NCBI GenBank assembly: GCA_963664715.2
Contig: CAXXUY010000006.1
Location: 1 to 64,000 of the forward strand
DNA length: 64,000 nucleotides
Reading direction: 5' to 3'
Source of the DNA: JAPOXR01 sp963664715
GTDB lineage: Bacteria > Pseudomonadota > Alphaproteobacteria > Rhodobacterales > Rhodobacteraceae
Under the pieces are notes generated by a model, which was given only the letters and a program-made list of their open reading frames with translations, did no database searches and was not told where the DNA came from. Shown here in pieces: positions 37,106 through 46,514 of the stretch. Every line of letters starts with the position of its first letter. The first letter of the stretch is position 1. A program made the position numbers and the translations under genes.

Positions 37106-38622
37106 TGGCTGTCTTCGACCACATCGCAACCGGATTTGCAGCCGTCTTCACGATGCAAAAGTTGCTCTACTGCTTTTTCGGCGTGTTCATGGGCATGCTG
37201 ATGGGCGTCTTGCCCGGAATAGGTGCCATGGCGACGATTTCGATGCTGTTGCCAATTACCTTCTACGTGTCTCCCGATGTCGGTTTGATCATGCTGGCAG
37301 GAATCTACTACGGCGCCCAATACGGCGGCTCGATTGCCTCCATTCTCCTCAATCTACCCGGTACACCGTCATCCGCCGTCATCTGCCTGGACGGTTACCC
37401 GATGGCGAAGCAGGGCCGCGCCGGCCCTGCGATCTTTCTGACAACAGTCGCATCCTTCCTCGGCAGCATGTTCGCAGTTTTCCTTCTGCTGACAATCGCC
37501 CCGCTTGCGGCTCGGCTTGCGCTGACATTCGGTGCCGCAGATTACTTCTCGCTGATGATACTCGGGCTGATTGCCGCCGCTTCGCTCGCCCAGCACGGAA
37601 TTATCAGGGGCCTGGCGATGGTTGCGGTCGGCCTGATTCTCGGAATGGTGGGCACAGACGTTGCTTCGGGAACCTACCGGTTCACCTTCGGTCTGCTGGA
37701 TCTCGCGGACGGCCTGAGCATCATTGCCATGGCCATGGGGCTGTTCGGGGTTGCGGAGATCATCTCCAACCTGGTGTCGGGCGCACATCGACGCCGCGTA
37801 CCCCAGAGTATTGCCTTGCGCGACCTCGTTCCCACCCAGGGTGACCTGAAACAGTCAACAGGTCCGGTGGTTCGAGGCGGAACAATCGGTGCGTTTCTCG
37901 GGATACTGCCAGGCACTGGTGCTTCGATCGCAGCGTTCGTGTCATACGGTTTCGAAAAACGTGTCTCAAATGTGCCTGACAAGTTCGGAAAGGGACATGT
38001 ACCGGGCATAGTTGCACCGGAAGCGGCCAACAATGCAGCCGCGCAGGCGGCTTTCATTCCGACACTGACACTGGGAATCCCGGGGGACGCGGTAATGGCA
38101 TTGATGATGAGTGCGCTGATCATCCACGGCGTTCAACCCGGACCTACCGTCATCGAGAGCCATCCTGACCTTTTCTGGGGTCTGGTTGCCAGTTTCGTCA
38201 TCGGCAATGTTCTGCTGCTCATAATGAATCTCCCGCTGATTGGCTTGTGGGTGAAGTTGCTGACCATTCCCTACCGTTATCTCTATCCTGTCATACTCGT
38301 GCTCATCTGCGTTGGCGTCTACGCGGTGGGCAGCAACGTGTATCACGTCGTACAGGTGTTCCTGTTCGGATTGGTCGGTTACCTGATGATGCGGGCAAGG
38401 CTGGAACCGGCGCCTCTGCTCCTGGGGTTCGTGCTGGGACCCTTGCTCGAGGACAACTTCCGCCGCGCCCTCATACTGTCACGCGGCGAACTCGCAGTGT
38501 TCGTCGAACGCCCGATAAGCCTGTCCCTTCTGATCGCAAGCGTTGCCGTGATCGTGTTTTCCCTGCGCCGGCCGGTCGCAGCTGTTCGCGATAGCGGGCA
38601 ATCGGAGAATTCGTCGCAATGA
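37105..38622 (+). CDS. tctA: Tripartite tricarboxylate transporter, large membrane subunit TctA
   Basis: The 505-residue inner-membrane protein shows the TctA signatures GVLPGIGAMATISMLLPITF (about 33-52), YYGAQYGGSIASILLNLPGTPSSAV, the second glycine-rich repeat GILPGTGASIAAFVSYGFEK and the segment PGIVAPEAANNAAAQAAFIPTL. About a dozen helices are predicted. With TctB and the periplasmic TctC it imports an organic anion by ion gradient. Starts and stops overlap its neighbours on both sides (TGATG and ATGA), so it is translationally coupled to tctB and the sulfatase. Confidence 0.94.
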   Translation: MAVFDHIATGFAAVFTMQKLLYCFFGVFMGMLMGVLPGIGAMATISMLLPITFYVSPDVGLIMLAGIYYGAQYGGSIASILLNLPGTPSSAVICLDGYPMAKQGRAGPAIFLTTVASFLGSMFAVFLLLTIAPLAARLALTFGAADYFSLMILGLIAAASLAQHGIIRGLAMVAVGLILGMVGTDVASGTYRFTFGLLDLADGLSIIAMAMGLFGVAEIISNLVSGAHRRRVPQSIALRDLVPTQGDLKQSTGPVVRGGTIGAFLGILPGTGASIAAFVSYGFEKRVSNVPDKFGKGHVPGIVAPEAANNAAAQAAFIPTLTLGIPGDAVMALMMSALIIHGVQPGPTVIESHPDLFWGLVASFVIGNVLLLIMNLPLIGLWVKLLTIPYRYLYPVILVLICVGVYAVGSNVYHVVQVFLFGLVGYLMMRARLEPAPLLLGFVLGPLLEDNFRRALILSRGELAVFVERPISLSLLIASVAVIVFSLRRPVAAVRDSGQSENSSQ

Positions 38623-40196
38623 GTGAACGGCGGCCCAACTTCCTGGTCATCAGCACCGATCAGCAGCGGGCCGATCACCTCGGCTGCTACGGTGCCCGTG
38701 TGCTCAGCACACCCAACATCGACAGGCTGGCATCCCGGGGGATCCGGTTCGACCGTGCCTATGTCGCCTCACCGGTCTGCATGCCCAATCGAGCCAGCCT
38801 CGTCACGGGTCGCATGCCGTCCCTGCATGGACTGCGGCACAACGGGCTCAATCTTTCCCTGGATACAGCGACCATCGGCGATGTCCTCGGTGCGGATGGC
38901 TGGGCGACCTCGCTGGTCGGCAAGGCCCATTTCCAGCGCATCACGAGGAATAGATCACCCATCCTGACCCGGCGGACGAATATGCCCAATTCCAGGGTTC
39001 CGGAAGCACGCACTGCCACCGATCATCGATTCGACCAGGAAGTTGCGCAGACCTGGCGGGACAACCCGCGCCACGACCTCGAATATCCCTATTACGGGTT
39101 CGAAACCGTCGATCTGACGGTTGAGCACGGCGATCTCGTGGAAGGCCATTACTCGCGCTGGCTGGCCGAACGTCATCCTGAACCCGACAGTTTGCGAGGC
39201 CCGGACAATGCCTTGCCGGGAAATGAGCGGGCCGCTCCACAGGCATGGCGTACCGCGATGCCAGAGGAACTCTACTCGACGCGATACATAGAGGAACGGG
39301 CGATCGACCGCCTGAACGAGTTCGCACTGGACCGAGAGACACCCTTCTTTCTCTGGGCAAGCTTCAATGACCCGCACCACCCGTTCACGCCACCGGGAAG
39401 ATACTGGGACATGTACCATCCCGACGAGGTTGACCTGCCGATTTCATTTGCCCACAGCGACATGGCGGACTGGCCTGCAAGGCTGGTCCAGATGCGTCGT
39501 GACGGCCTCGCCAGCCTGACTGGCACCGCCGCGATCGCGGTCGACGAAACGGAGTTGCGCGCCGCGATCGCCCTGACATACGGCATGATATCCATGATCG
39601 ACGATGCCGTTGGCGCCATACTTTCCGAACTCCGCAGGCTGGACCTCGAAAGGGACACGATCGTTGTCTTCCTGTCCGATCATGGTGACCTGATGGGTGA
39701 ATGCGGACTCCTGTTCAAGGGGCCCTTCCACTATCAGGCCCTGATCCGCATTCCCTTGATCTGGGCCGATGGCCGCAGGCAAGCACCTCAGCACCATTCC
39801 GGCTATGTCAGCACGATCGACCTGGCCGCCTCCATTCTTCACAGTGCCGGCGTCACGCCGTTCAACGGAATGCAGGGCCGGTCGTTTGTCGATGATGACG
39901 GTTTGCCGGTCATGTGCAGGGAATGCGTATTGATCGAGGATGAAGTTCAGACTCGCCTGCCCGGCCACGAATTACGGGGCCGGGTCCGTACGCTGCTGGA
40001 AGAGGGCTGGCGACTTACGATCTATGACGGGGTCGAGCCTGGATATCTCTACAATCTCAATGATGACCCGAGCGAAGTGGAGAACCTCTGGAATGTGCCG
40101 TCCGCGCAACTCGTGCGGTCCAGGATGATGGAACGGCTGGTGCGCGAGTTGATCGCACATTCGGAGACATCCCCTTTGCCGGAATTTGCAGCATGA
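38619..40196 (+). CDS. Sulfatase, formylglycine type, without signal peptide
   Basis: The 525-residue protein has the type I sulfatase core: metal ligands Asp14 and Gln15 in ISTDQQRADHLGCYG, the formylglycine motif C-x-P-x-R at 54-58 (SPVCMPNRASLVTGRMP) and the second metal and substrate region FLSDHGDLMGECGLLFKGPF (about 348-367). There is no signal peptide, so it acts in the cytoplasm and needs a formylglycine-generating enzyme encoded elsewhere. Its ATG overlaps the tctA stop. The gene lies between tctA and tctC, which suggests that it desulfates what the transporter brings in. Phosphodiester activity is a possible alternative in this superfamily. Confidence 0.92.
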   Translation: MSERRPNFLVISTDQQRADHLGCYGARVLSTPNIDRLASRGIRFDRAYVASPVCMPNRASLVTGRMPSLHGLRHNGLNLSLDTATIGDVLGADGWATSLVGKAHFQRITRNRSPILTRRTNMPNSRVPEARTATDHRFDQEVAQTWRDNPRHDLEYPYYGFETVDLTVEHGDLVEGHYSRWLAERHPEPDSLRGPDNALPGNERAAPQAWRTAMPEELYSTRYIEERAIDRLNEFALDRETPFFLWASFNDPHHPFTPPGRYWDMYHPDEVDLPISFAHSDMADWPARLVQMRRDGLASLTGTAAIAVDETELRAAIALTYGMISMIDDAVGAILSELRRLDLERDTIVVFLSDHGDLMGECGLLFKGPFHYQALIRIPLIWADGRRQAPQHHSGYVSTIDLAASILHSAGVTPFNGMQGRSFVDDDGLPVMCRECVLIEDEVQTRLPGHELRGRVRTLLEEGWRLTIYDGVEPGYLYNLNDDPSEVENLWNVPSAQLVRSRMMERLVRELIAHSETSPLPEFAA

Positions 40197-40234
40197 GGTT
40201 GGGCATGGTGCCTGACCAAGTCGAGGAGGACAAA

Positions 40235-41215
40235 ATGAACAGTATCAAAAACACAGTGATTTGCGCATTTGCCGCGATCATCGCTGCTGCAGGAGTCACA
40301 ACTTCCGCCCTGGCGGAGTATCCTGAAAGGGCGGTGAGAATGATCGTCGGTTCGGTTCCTGGCTCCGGGCCAGACGTACTTGCCCGTTCAATGAGCGAGG
40401 AGTTGGCCGCTGCGCTCGGACAGCCGGTGGTCGTTGAAAACAAGCCCGGCGCTGCCGGCAATGTCGCCGCTGCAGCAATTTCTCGCGGCGATCCCGACGG
40501 GTACGAGATCTTCATCGGGACTATCAACATGGCCATTGCCACCTGGCTTCCGAAGGAACCTCCATTCGATCCAGCCACGGATTTTGCTATCGTTGGCCGG
40601 GTTGCTTCAATTCCGGACGTGCTAGTGATTTCACCCGAGTTGGGCCCAAAAACCATCGAGGAATTGATCGAACTCGCCAGGTCAAGACCGGGCGAACTGA
40701 ACTATTCCAGCCCGGGCGTCGGTTCACTGCAGCACATGGGGACCGACACGATGGCCAACACGAACGGCATAGAAATGGTTCACGTCCCCTACAAGGGCGG
40801 CAAGGCTGCAACAACGGCCGTGCTTTCCCGCGAGGTCGACATGTTCATGGCAGGAATGCCGCCGGCGATTCCGCACATCAAGACCGGAGCACTGATTGCG
40901 CTGGCAGTCAGCAGCGCGCAGCCATTCCCGCTTCTTCCGGATGTTCCGACACTGACCGATACCGTGATGCCGGGATACTCGGCGGAAGCCTGGTACGGGC
41001 TGTTCATGGCGAAGGGTACGCCTGACGACATCGTGGCAATCGTGAATGCAGCAGCGAACCAGGCATTGGCAGATCCGAATGTCATCGAGAGATTTGCGAA
41101 TGCTGGCGCTGCAGTGGAGACGAGTACCCCGGCAGAGTTCGCCGAATTCGTCGCAGTGGAATCGGCGCGGTGGAAGATGAACCTCGAGGAGTTGGGCCTG
41201 GCCGGAACTCGCTGA
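40235..41215 (+). CDS. tctC: Tripartite tricarboxylate transporter substrate-binding protein TctC
   Basis: The 326-residue exported protein has a signal peptide (about 1-27, ending TTSALA) and the Bug-family signature YPERAVRMIVGSVPGSGPDVLARSM, then GQPVVVENKPGAAGNVAA, ELNYSSPGVGSLQHM and VHVPYKGGKAATTAVLS. The acidic position in the ligand-binding loop is Asp (GPD, about 45). ATG 40235 has GAGGAGGAC upstream. It supplies the ligand to TctAB; the ligand is probably a sulfated carboxylic or sugar compound, judged from the adjacent sulfatase. Confidence 0.93.
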   Translation: MNSIKNTVICAFAAIIAAAGVTTSALAEYPERAVRMIVGSVPGSGPDVLARSMSEELAAALGQPVVVENKPGAAGNVAAAAISRGDPDGYEIFIGTINMAIATWLPKEPPFDPATDFAIVGRVASIPDVLVISPELGPKTIEELIELARSRPGELNYSSPGVGSLQHMGTDTMANTNGIEMVHVPYKGGKAATTAVLSREVDMFMAGMPPAIPHIKTGALIALAVSSAQPFPLLPDVPTLTDTVMPGYSAEAWYGLFMAKGTPDDIVAIVNAAANQALADPNVIERFANAGAAVETSTPAEFAEFVAVESARWKMNLEELGLAGTR

Positions 41216-41590
41216 ATCGTCCCGCTATACGACCGGCCGCGCAACAGGCGCTGCCGGTCGGCCCGCTTTGGCGCGCTCGGGGATCACGGAGCGAGCGGAT
41301 TCCGAACCGTTCCAGTTTGCGAATGTTCCCGGGTTCCGCGAGCACAGCCTCGTCGCCAACGTCAATTCAACGGATTGCGCCTGACATCATGCTCGTTCCC
41401 GGTGCAACCCGGTATTGGCAAAGGATGCCGGACACTGGTGCCGGCGGTTTTGTTGCCGTTGGCTTCGCCATGACAGTGTTGCACAACCCGATGCGGGCAG
41501 CCTGGAGTCGGATCGGCTGTTCGCCCGCGAATCTTGCGATCTGCCGCGGATCCTGACATTCCCTGCAGTACCATTCGGGAAGGACACGGG
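41216..41590. other. Intergenic region with one hairpin after tctC
   Basis: GACCGGC (41231-41237) and GCCGGTC (41253-41259) form a seven-base stem 15 bp after the tctC stop, a possible transcript end without a T-run. The rest of the 375 bp shows no gene. Confidence 0.4.
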
Positions 41591-41935
41591 ATGAACCGGG
41601 AACGAGTCAACGAGATATGCAGGACCCTTCCTGGTGCCGAAGTGTCGGATCCCTGGGGTGGCGGCCACGACGCCTGGAAGGTCGGTGGCAAGATGTTCGC
41701 CTGTATGGGTGCGGTGACGTCGGGCGTGTCCGTCAAGACCGACAGCATAGAGATGGCCGAAATGCTGATCGAGGCAGGCGTGGGCCGGAAGGCACCATAT
41801 TTTCACCGTTCCTGGATCAACCTTTCGACGGAATTGCCGGAAGACGAACTGCGGCACCGGATTACGGAGTCGTACCGCATCGTGCGCAGCGGACTGAGCA
41901 AGAAGGTTCAGGCAGGCCTGGAACCATTCGGGTGA
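41591..41935 (+). CDS. MmcQ/YjbR-family protein
   Basis: The 114-residue protein matches the small YjbR (DUF419) fold: an N-terminal helix NEICRTLPGAEVSDPWG, strands AWKVGGKMFACMG and GVSVKTDSIEMAEMLIE, then RSWINLSTELPEDELRHRITESYRIV. The fold resembles DNA-binding domains, but the function is unproven. ATG 41591 has GGAAGGAC upstream. It appears to be a single-gene unit. Confidence 0.88.
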   Translation: MNRERVNEICRTLPGAEVSDPWGGGHDAWKVGGKMFACMGAVTSGVSVKTDSIEMAEMLIEAGVGRKAPYFHRSWINLSTELPEDELRHRITESYRIVRSGLSKKVQAGLEPFG

Positions 41936-42211
41936 CCGGCCCGTACATTCGTCACTTCAATCAATCCGGACACCGGAATTCATTCCGACCAATTCCGACG
42001 CCATGGTGCCGTGCATGAAGAGGCATTGGTTGCCGGGGACAAATGTCCAACCAGATTTCGTATGAATTCGTTCGGCATCTGATGTGTTGCCATGCTCAAT
42101 GACAATCAACCAGATCCGAAGTCAATCACCACCATGCATGATTGACCTCCCGCAGTGCGGGGATCCAGGGGCATTTGTTCCGCGCCGGCCATGATGAACA
42201 GGTCGGCCGTT
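41936..42211. other. Intergenic region, nothing recognised
   Basis: About 275 bp lie between the convergent MmcQ-like and ABC ATPase genes. It is slightly AT-richer than the flanks. I see no gene fragment or RNA, and no convincing terminator hairpin. Confidence 0.35.
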
Positions 42212-43273
42212 TCAGCGAATCCGCCTTTCGCTTTCCGGTTCGAAGAAGAAGGCACTTGCCGGTTCAAACTCGACGACGACACCGGTGCCGGATGCTATGG
42301 CTTCGTCACCCTTGGTCTCAACGACGATCTGTTCCCCGGTCGGTGTCGAGAGATAGTCGTAGGCAACCCCTCCAAGACGCTCCCGGATGTCAATCGTCAG
42401 CGGTGAATCGGCTGGACTTACTGATAGGCTCTGCGGCCTCAGTCCCACGATCACGTCATTGCCGTCGGCCGGCAGTGCCACTTCGGTCGCGATCTCGGCA
42501 TCGTTGAGCGCCGGGATCGTCACTCTCCCGGACCGAACCGTCCCTGTCAGGAAATTCATGCTCGGCGAGCCAATGAAACCGGCGACGAACTTGTTGCCCG
42601 GATCCTGGTAAAGATCCATCGGGCTGCCGATCTGTTCGATGTATCCGGCGCGCAGGACAACGATCTTGTCGGCAAGCGTCATTGCTTCGACCTGGTCGTG
42701 GGTCACGTAGATCATCGTTGCCCCGATTTCCCCGTGCAGCCGCGCGATCTCGACCCGCATCTCGACCCGAAGCTCGGCGTCGAGGTTGGATAGCGGTTCG
42801 TCGAACAGGAATACGTCCGGCCCCCGCACGATGGCCCGGCCGATCGCCACCCGCTGGCGCTGACCACCGGAAAGAGCCTTCGGCTTGCGGTTGAGGTATT
42901 CATCGAGCTTGAGAATGCCACTGGCTTCGGCGACCTTGGACGTGATGGTCGCCTTGTCGACGCCGTTCATCTTCAGGCCGAAGCCCATATTCTCCCTGAC
43001 CGTCATGTGGGGATAGAGTGCGTAGGTCTGGAACACCATGGCAACGCCGCGGTCGGCGGGGTCGGTACGAGTCACGTCACGCCCGGCAATCTGGATGGCA
43101 CCCTCCGTCGTTTCTTCAAGCCCTGCGATCATCCGCAGCAGGGTAGACTTGCCGCAACCCGATGGGCCGACAAAGACACAGAATTCACCTTCCGCGATTT
43201 CAAGATCCACGCCGTGAATGACCTGGACATCTCCAAAGCGCTTGACGGCATTTTCTAGAATTACGCCTGACAT
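42212..43273 (-). CDS. Sugar-type ABC transporter ATP-binding protein (alpha-galactoside cluster)
   Basis: The 353-residue CUT1-type ATPase has Walker A GPSGCGKSTLL (about 36-46), Q-loop FQTYALYPH, signature LSGGQRQRVAIGRA, Walker B FLFDEPLSNLD, switch His VTHDQVEAM and a C-terminal regulatory domain (about 235-353). It lies 19 bp downstream of the IclR gene on the minus strand, while the binding protein and permeases are divergent on the plus strand. It probably serves those permeases. Confidence 0.93.
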   Translation of the reverse strand: MSGVILENAVKRFGDVQVIHGVDLEIAEGEFCVFVGPSGCGKSTLLRMIAGLEETTEGAIQIAGRDVTRTDPADRGVAMVFQTYALYPHMTVRENMGFGLKMNGVDKATITSKVAEASGILKLDEYLNRKPKALSGGQRQRVAIGRAIVRGPDVFLFDEPLSNLDAELRVEMRVEIARLHGEIGATMIYVTHDQVEAMTLADKIVVLRAGYIEQIGSPMDLYQDPGNKFVAGFIGSPSMNFLTGTVRSGRVTIPALNDAEIATEVALPADGNDVIVGLRPQSLSVSPADSPLTIDIRERLGGVAYDYLSTPTGEQIVVETKGDEAIASGTGVVVEFEPASAFFFEPESERRIR

Positions 43274-43292
43274 TTGTCTTTCCTTTCCCAAT

Positions 43293-44072
43293 TCATGCCG
43301 GGAATTGCCAATGCATGGCCTCTTCTCCGATCGTCTTTGCGGTATCCAACAGGACTGGCTGAAATTCATCTAGCTCGGCCAACGACCGTCGTTGCGTCGA
43401 TGTCGCGATCGAGATGGCACCAATGAGTCGACCATTCGACACAAGTATCGGCGCTGCTATCGAGATGATCCCTTCCTCGTGTTCCTCGCGATCATACGCC
43501 ACACCGTGCTCGCGGATGACATTCAACTCTTTCATTACGCTCCTGACCGATTTCTTCGTGTTTGGAGTGTAGCTGAAAAACGACTGTTGCTGGAAAGCCA
43601 GCTCCAACTGCCTGGGCGCCATGAATGCAAGCATCGCCTTCCCGACACCGGTGCAATATGCAGGCGCCACCATGCCGACCTGTGCCAGCGTCTCGACGCG
43701 GGGATTGGCCCGTACCTTGTCGACGAAGACAACCTGGCCGTTATCGATCTGCGCCAGGTGGACAGTTTCCCCGGTCTTTACTGCCAGTAATTCCGTGTAT
43801 TTCTTGGCAAGCGGCGACAGGGAAGAGTTCTTCCAGGCAACATGCGCAAGACGCACGAGGCGTCCGCCAAGGCGGTAGGTTCCCAACTCCGAATCATAGA
43901 TCAGCATGTTCTGATTGGTCAGAACCTGGAGGAACCGATAGAGCGTAGCCTTGGGATAGGGGTTGCGCTCAAGCACGTCCTTGAATCGGACCGGCTTGCC
44001 AAAGTCGGCCACAAGATCAAGGATTTCAAGCGCTTTCACAACCGTGCTGCCTCCGCTGACCTGCTTGCTCAT
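43293..44072 (-). CDS. IclR-family transcriptional regulator
   Basis: The 259-residue protein has the N-terminal winged HTH (about 9-70: STVVKALEILDLVADFGKPVRFKDVLERNPYPKATLYRFLQVLT) and the IclR effector domain (about 80-255, with GKAMLAFMAPRQLE and GIISIAAPILVSNGRLIGAISIA). It diverges from the binding-protein gene, and a 15-bp palindrome sits in the shared 135-bp region. It likely controls the alpha-galactoside transport genes in response to a sugar or its product. Confidence 0.93.
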   Translation of the reverse strand: MSKQVSGGSTVVKALEILDLVADFGKPVRFKDVLERNPYPKATLYRFLQVLTNQNMLIYDSELGTYRLGGRLVRLAHVAWKNSSLSPLAKKYTELLAVKTGETVHLAQIDNGQVVFVDKVRANPRVETLAQVGMVAPAYCTGVGKAMLAFMAPRQLELAFQQQSFFSYTPNTKKSVRSVMKELNVIREHGVAYDREEHEEGIISIAAPILVSNGRLIGAISIATSTQRRSLAELDEFQPVLLDTAKTIGEEAMHWQFPA

Positions 44073-44113
44073 TTCGGTTCTTCCCAGCCCCCCGGATTAT
44101 TTTGACAGAACAG

Positions 44114-44156
44114 TTGACAACCTAGCCGGATTCGATCATAGTTTCAACTGTTGAAA
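44114..44156 (+). promoter_or_regulatory. Candidate promoter with overlapping palindromic operator for the alpha-galactoside operon
   Basis: TTGACA (44114-44119) is followed after 17 bp by CATAGT (44137-44142), a plausible -35/-10 pair. A perfect palindrome TTTCAAC-T-GTTGAAA (44142-44156) starts on the last base of the -10 box and covers the expected transcription start, an ideal site for repression. It lies 70 bp before the IclR start and 52 bp before the binding-protein start. IclR proteins often bind 12- to 15-bp palindromes of this type. Confidence 0.55.
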
Positions 44157-44207
44157 TTTAGTTTCACAATGTGCAAATTTGGTTTAACAGAAATTGAGAG
44201 GACCCAG

Positions 44208-45461
44208 ATGTCAAAATCTCTACGTGCTTCGGTTGTCACCGCGGCAATGATCGCCGGTGTCGCAGGCGGTGCCTGGGCGGAAAGTCTGTCCGGCACTCTT
44301 CGAATCATCTCGGACATGTCCAACCCGGGCCCCCGCGCGGTCATGACTCAGCTTGCAGCTGACTTTGACGCGATGCACCCGGACCTGACCGTCGAGTTGG
44401 AAATTGTCGACCGCGAGGCCTGGAAGAGCCAGATTCGCAACGCCCTTTCCGCGAACCCGCCGGACGTTGTGAACTGGTATGCCGCCAACCGGATGGCCCC
44501 CTATGTCAATGCCGGTCTGTTCATGGATATCTCGGACATGTATGAAAGTGGCGACCTGCCGGGCCTAGATGCGGTCAAGGGTGCAATGACCATCGACGGC
44601 AAGCAGTGGGGCGTCCCCTACACCTACTATCAATGGGGCATCTACTACCGCGAAGACATTTTCAATGAGCTTGGCCTGACCGAACCGACGACGTTCGAAG
44701 AGGAAATCGCCAACTGTGAGAAGATCATTGCTTCGGGCCGCAGATGTTACGCGATCGGCTCCAGGTTCCTCTGGACTGCCGGTGGCTGGTTTGACTACCT
44801 GAACATGCGGACCAACGGCTTCGATTTCCACATGCAACTGGCCCGCGGCGAAGTCGCCTGGACGGATGACCGTGTTCGCGAGACATTCGCCAACTGGCGC
44901 AGGCTGATCGATATGGGTGCCTATATCGACGATCACCAGTCATACAACTGGCAGGACGCGCTGACCTTCGTGATCAACGGTGAGGCAACCGCCTATCTGA
45001 TCGGGAACTTCGCGATTCCGCACCTGCGTTCCTCCGGCGTGACCGACGCGCAGTTGGACTTCTACCAATTCCCGAAAATCGCCGATGTCGCGATGGGTGA
45101 AGATGCGCCGACAGACACGTTTCATATCGCCTCCGCCGCAGAGAATGTGGAAGCCGCGAAGGCCTTTCTGCAATACGTGACTTCACCGGATGTCCAGACC
45201 GCCATCAACGGTCCGGACGGCCTGGGGCAGTTGCCGGTCAACGCCAGCGCTTCAGTCGCGGATGACGAGTTCATCGTCCAGGGCTTCGAAATGCTGTCCA
45301 ATAACGCAACCGGCGGCATCGCGCAGTTCTTCGACCGTGATTTCCCGGCCGAAATGGCAGCTCTGGGGATGGAAGGCCTGCAGGAGTTCATGGTGTTCCC
45401 TGACAATTTGGAAGACATCCTGAACCGCCTGGAATCGTCACGTCAACGGATTTACAATTAA
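44208..45461 (+). CDS. Sugar ABC transporter substrate-binding protein (alpha-galactoside cluster)
   Basis: The 417-residue exported protein has a signal peptide (about 1-24, ending GGAWA) and the SBP family 1 layout: DFDAMHPDLTVELEIVDREAWKSQIRNAL, PPDVVNWYAANRM, KQWGVPYTYYQWGIYYREDIFNELGL and AFLQYVTSPDVQTAI. ATG 44208 has GAGAGGA upstream. The downstream GH36 enzyme suggests an alpha-galactoside such as melibiose, raffinose or a galactosyl-glycerol. That ligand is inference from context. Confidence 0.92.
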   Translation: MSKSLRASVVTAAMIAGVAGGAWAESLSGTLRIISDMSNPGPRAVMTQLAADFDAMHPDLTVELEIVDREAWKSQIRNALSANPPDVVNWYAANRMAPYVNAGLFMDISDMYESGDLPGLDAVKGAMTIDGKQWGVPYTYYQWGIYYREDIFNELGLTEPTTFEEEIANCEKIIASGRRCYAIGSRFLWTAGGWFDYLNMRTNGFDFHMQLARGEVAWTDDRVRETFANWRRLIDMGAYIDDHQSYNWQDALTFVINGEATAYLIGNFAIPHLRSSGVTDAQLDFYQFPKIADVAMGEDAPTDTFHIASAAENVEAAKAFLQYVTSPDVQTAINGPDGLGQLPVNASASVADDEFIVQGFEMLSNNATGGIAQFFDRDFPAEMAALGMEGLQEFMVFPDNLEDILNRLESSRQRIYN

Positions 45462-45472
45462 CTGAAGACTCG

Positions 45473-45496
45473 TGTGCCCCGCGCTCGCGGGGCACA
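45473..45496 (+). terminator. Strong stem-loop between binding-protein and permease genes
   Basis: TGTGCCCCGCG (45473-45483) and CGCGGGGCACA (45486-45496) form a perfect 11-bp stem around a two-base centre, followed by TTTCTGT. It lies 12 bp after the binding-protein stop. It could act as a partial terminator that leaves the binding protein in excess over the permeases. Confidence 0.7.
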
Positions 45497-45575
45497 TTTC
45501 TGTCGGGCCATGCATCTTTCGGATACTGCAGTGCGACAACAAGACAACAACACGTAATTCGCAGGGAGAAACACC

Positions 45576-46499
45576 ATGAACACGGCGGTGAATTCCCAGG
45601 GGTGGATTGCCCGCAACCGGATGACAATCACGCCACTTCTGTTCCTTTTGCCCGGTGTCCTGTTCTTCGCGGTCTACGTGATCTTTCCGATCATACAGAG
45701 CTTTTACATTTCAGCGTTCGAATGGAACGGGCTTGGAGAATTGTCGGAACAGGGCGAATACGTCGGCATGCGCAACTATCAGGAACTGTTCACTGACCGC
45801 GCATTCGAGGTTTCGCTTTGGAACAACATGAAATGGCTCGTGCTCTACCTGCTTGCCATTCCCGCCGGCCTGCTTATCGCGCTGTTTCTCAACCAGACAG
45901 TCGTCGGCATCCGGATCTACAAGTCCCTTTTCTTTTTCCCGTTCGTCCTCAGCCAGGTTGTTGTCGGCCTGGTATTTTCCTGGTTCTACCTGCCCCGTGA
46001 AGGGCTTCTCAACGCAATCATAACCTTCCTCGGCTTTGAATCGATCAACATACTCGGTGACCCGACACTCGCCACCTATGGCATCATTGCCGCCGGCCTG
46101 TGGCCACAGACCGCATACTGCATGATCCTTTACCTAACCGGTTTGAACGCCGTTGACCCCGAGCAGGTCGAGGCCGGGCGGCTGGATCGGGCAAAGGGAT
46201 GGCGGATGCTCTGGTATGTCATCATGCCACAGCTTCGTCCGGCGACATTCATTGCATTTGTCGTTACGATCATCGGAGCCCTGAGGTCGTTCGACATGAT
46301 CTCGGTCATGACCAATGGCGGCCCGTTCGGTTCAACCAGGGTGCTCAGCTTCTACATGTTCGAAAAGGCCTTGTCGGAATACGGGTTCCGGATGGGCTAC
46401 GGCTCCGCCATCGCAGTTGTCCTGTTCCTCATCATGCTGGTCTTCATCGCCTACTTCCTGTGGACGATGTACAAGGACGAGCGCGGCGCGCGGCATTAG
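45576..46499 (+). CDS. Sugar ABC transporter permease, MalF type
   Basis: The 307-residue inner-membrane protein has six predicted helices and the EAA loop VDPEQVEAGRLDRAKGWRMLWYVIMPQLRPA (about 190-220). ATG 45576 has CAGGGAGA upstream. It forms the channel with the MalG-type protein whose gene begins 15 bp later, and it probably imports the alpha-galactoside bound by the upstream protein. Confidence 0.92.
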   Translation: MNTAVNSQGWIARNRMTITPLLFLLPGVLFFAVYVIFPIIQSFYISAFEWNGLGELSEQGEYVGMRNYQELFTDRAFEVSLWNNMKWLVLYLLAIPAGLLIALFLNQTVVGIRIYKSLFFFPFVLSQVVVGLVFSWFYLPREGLLNAIITFLGFESINILGDPTLATYGIIAAGLWPQTAYCMILYLTGLNAVDPEQVEAGRLDRAKGWRMLWYVIMPQLRPATFIAFVVTIIGALRSFDMISVMTNGGPFGSTRVLSFYMFEKALSEYGFRMGYGSAIAVVLFLIMLVFIAYFLWTMYKDERGARH

Positions 46500-46514
46500 G
46501 AAGGAGGCGCGATC

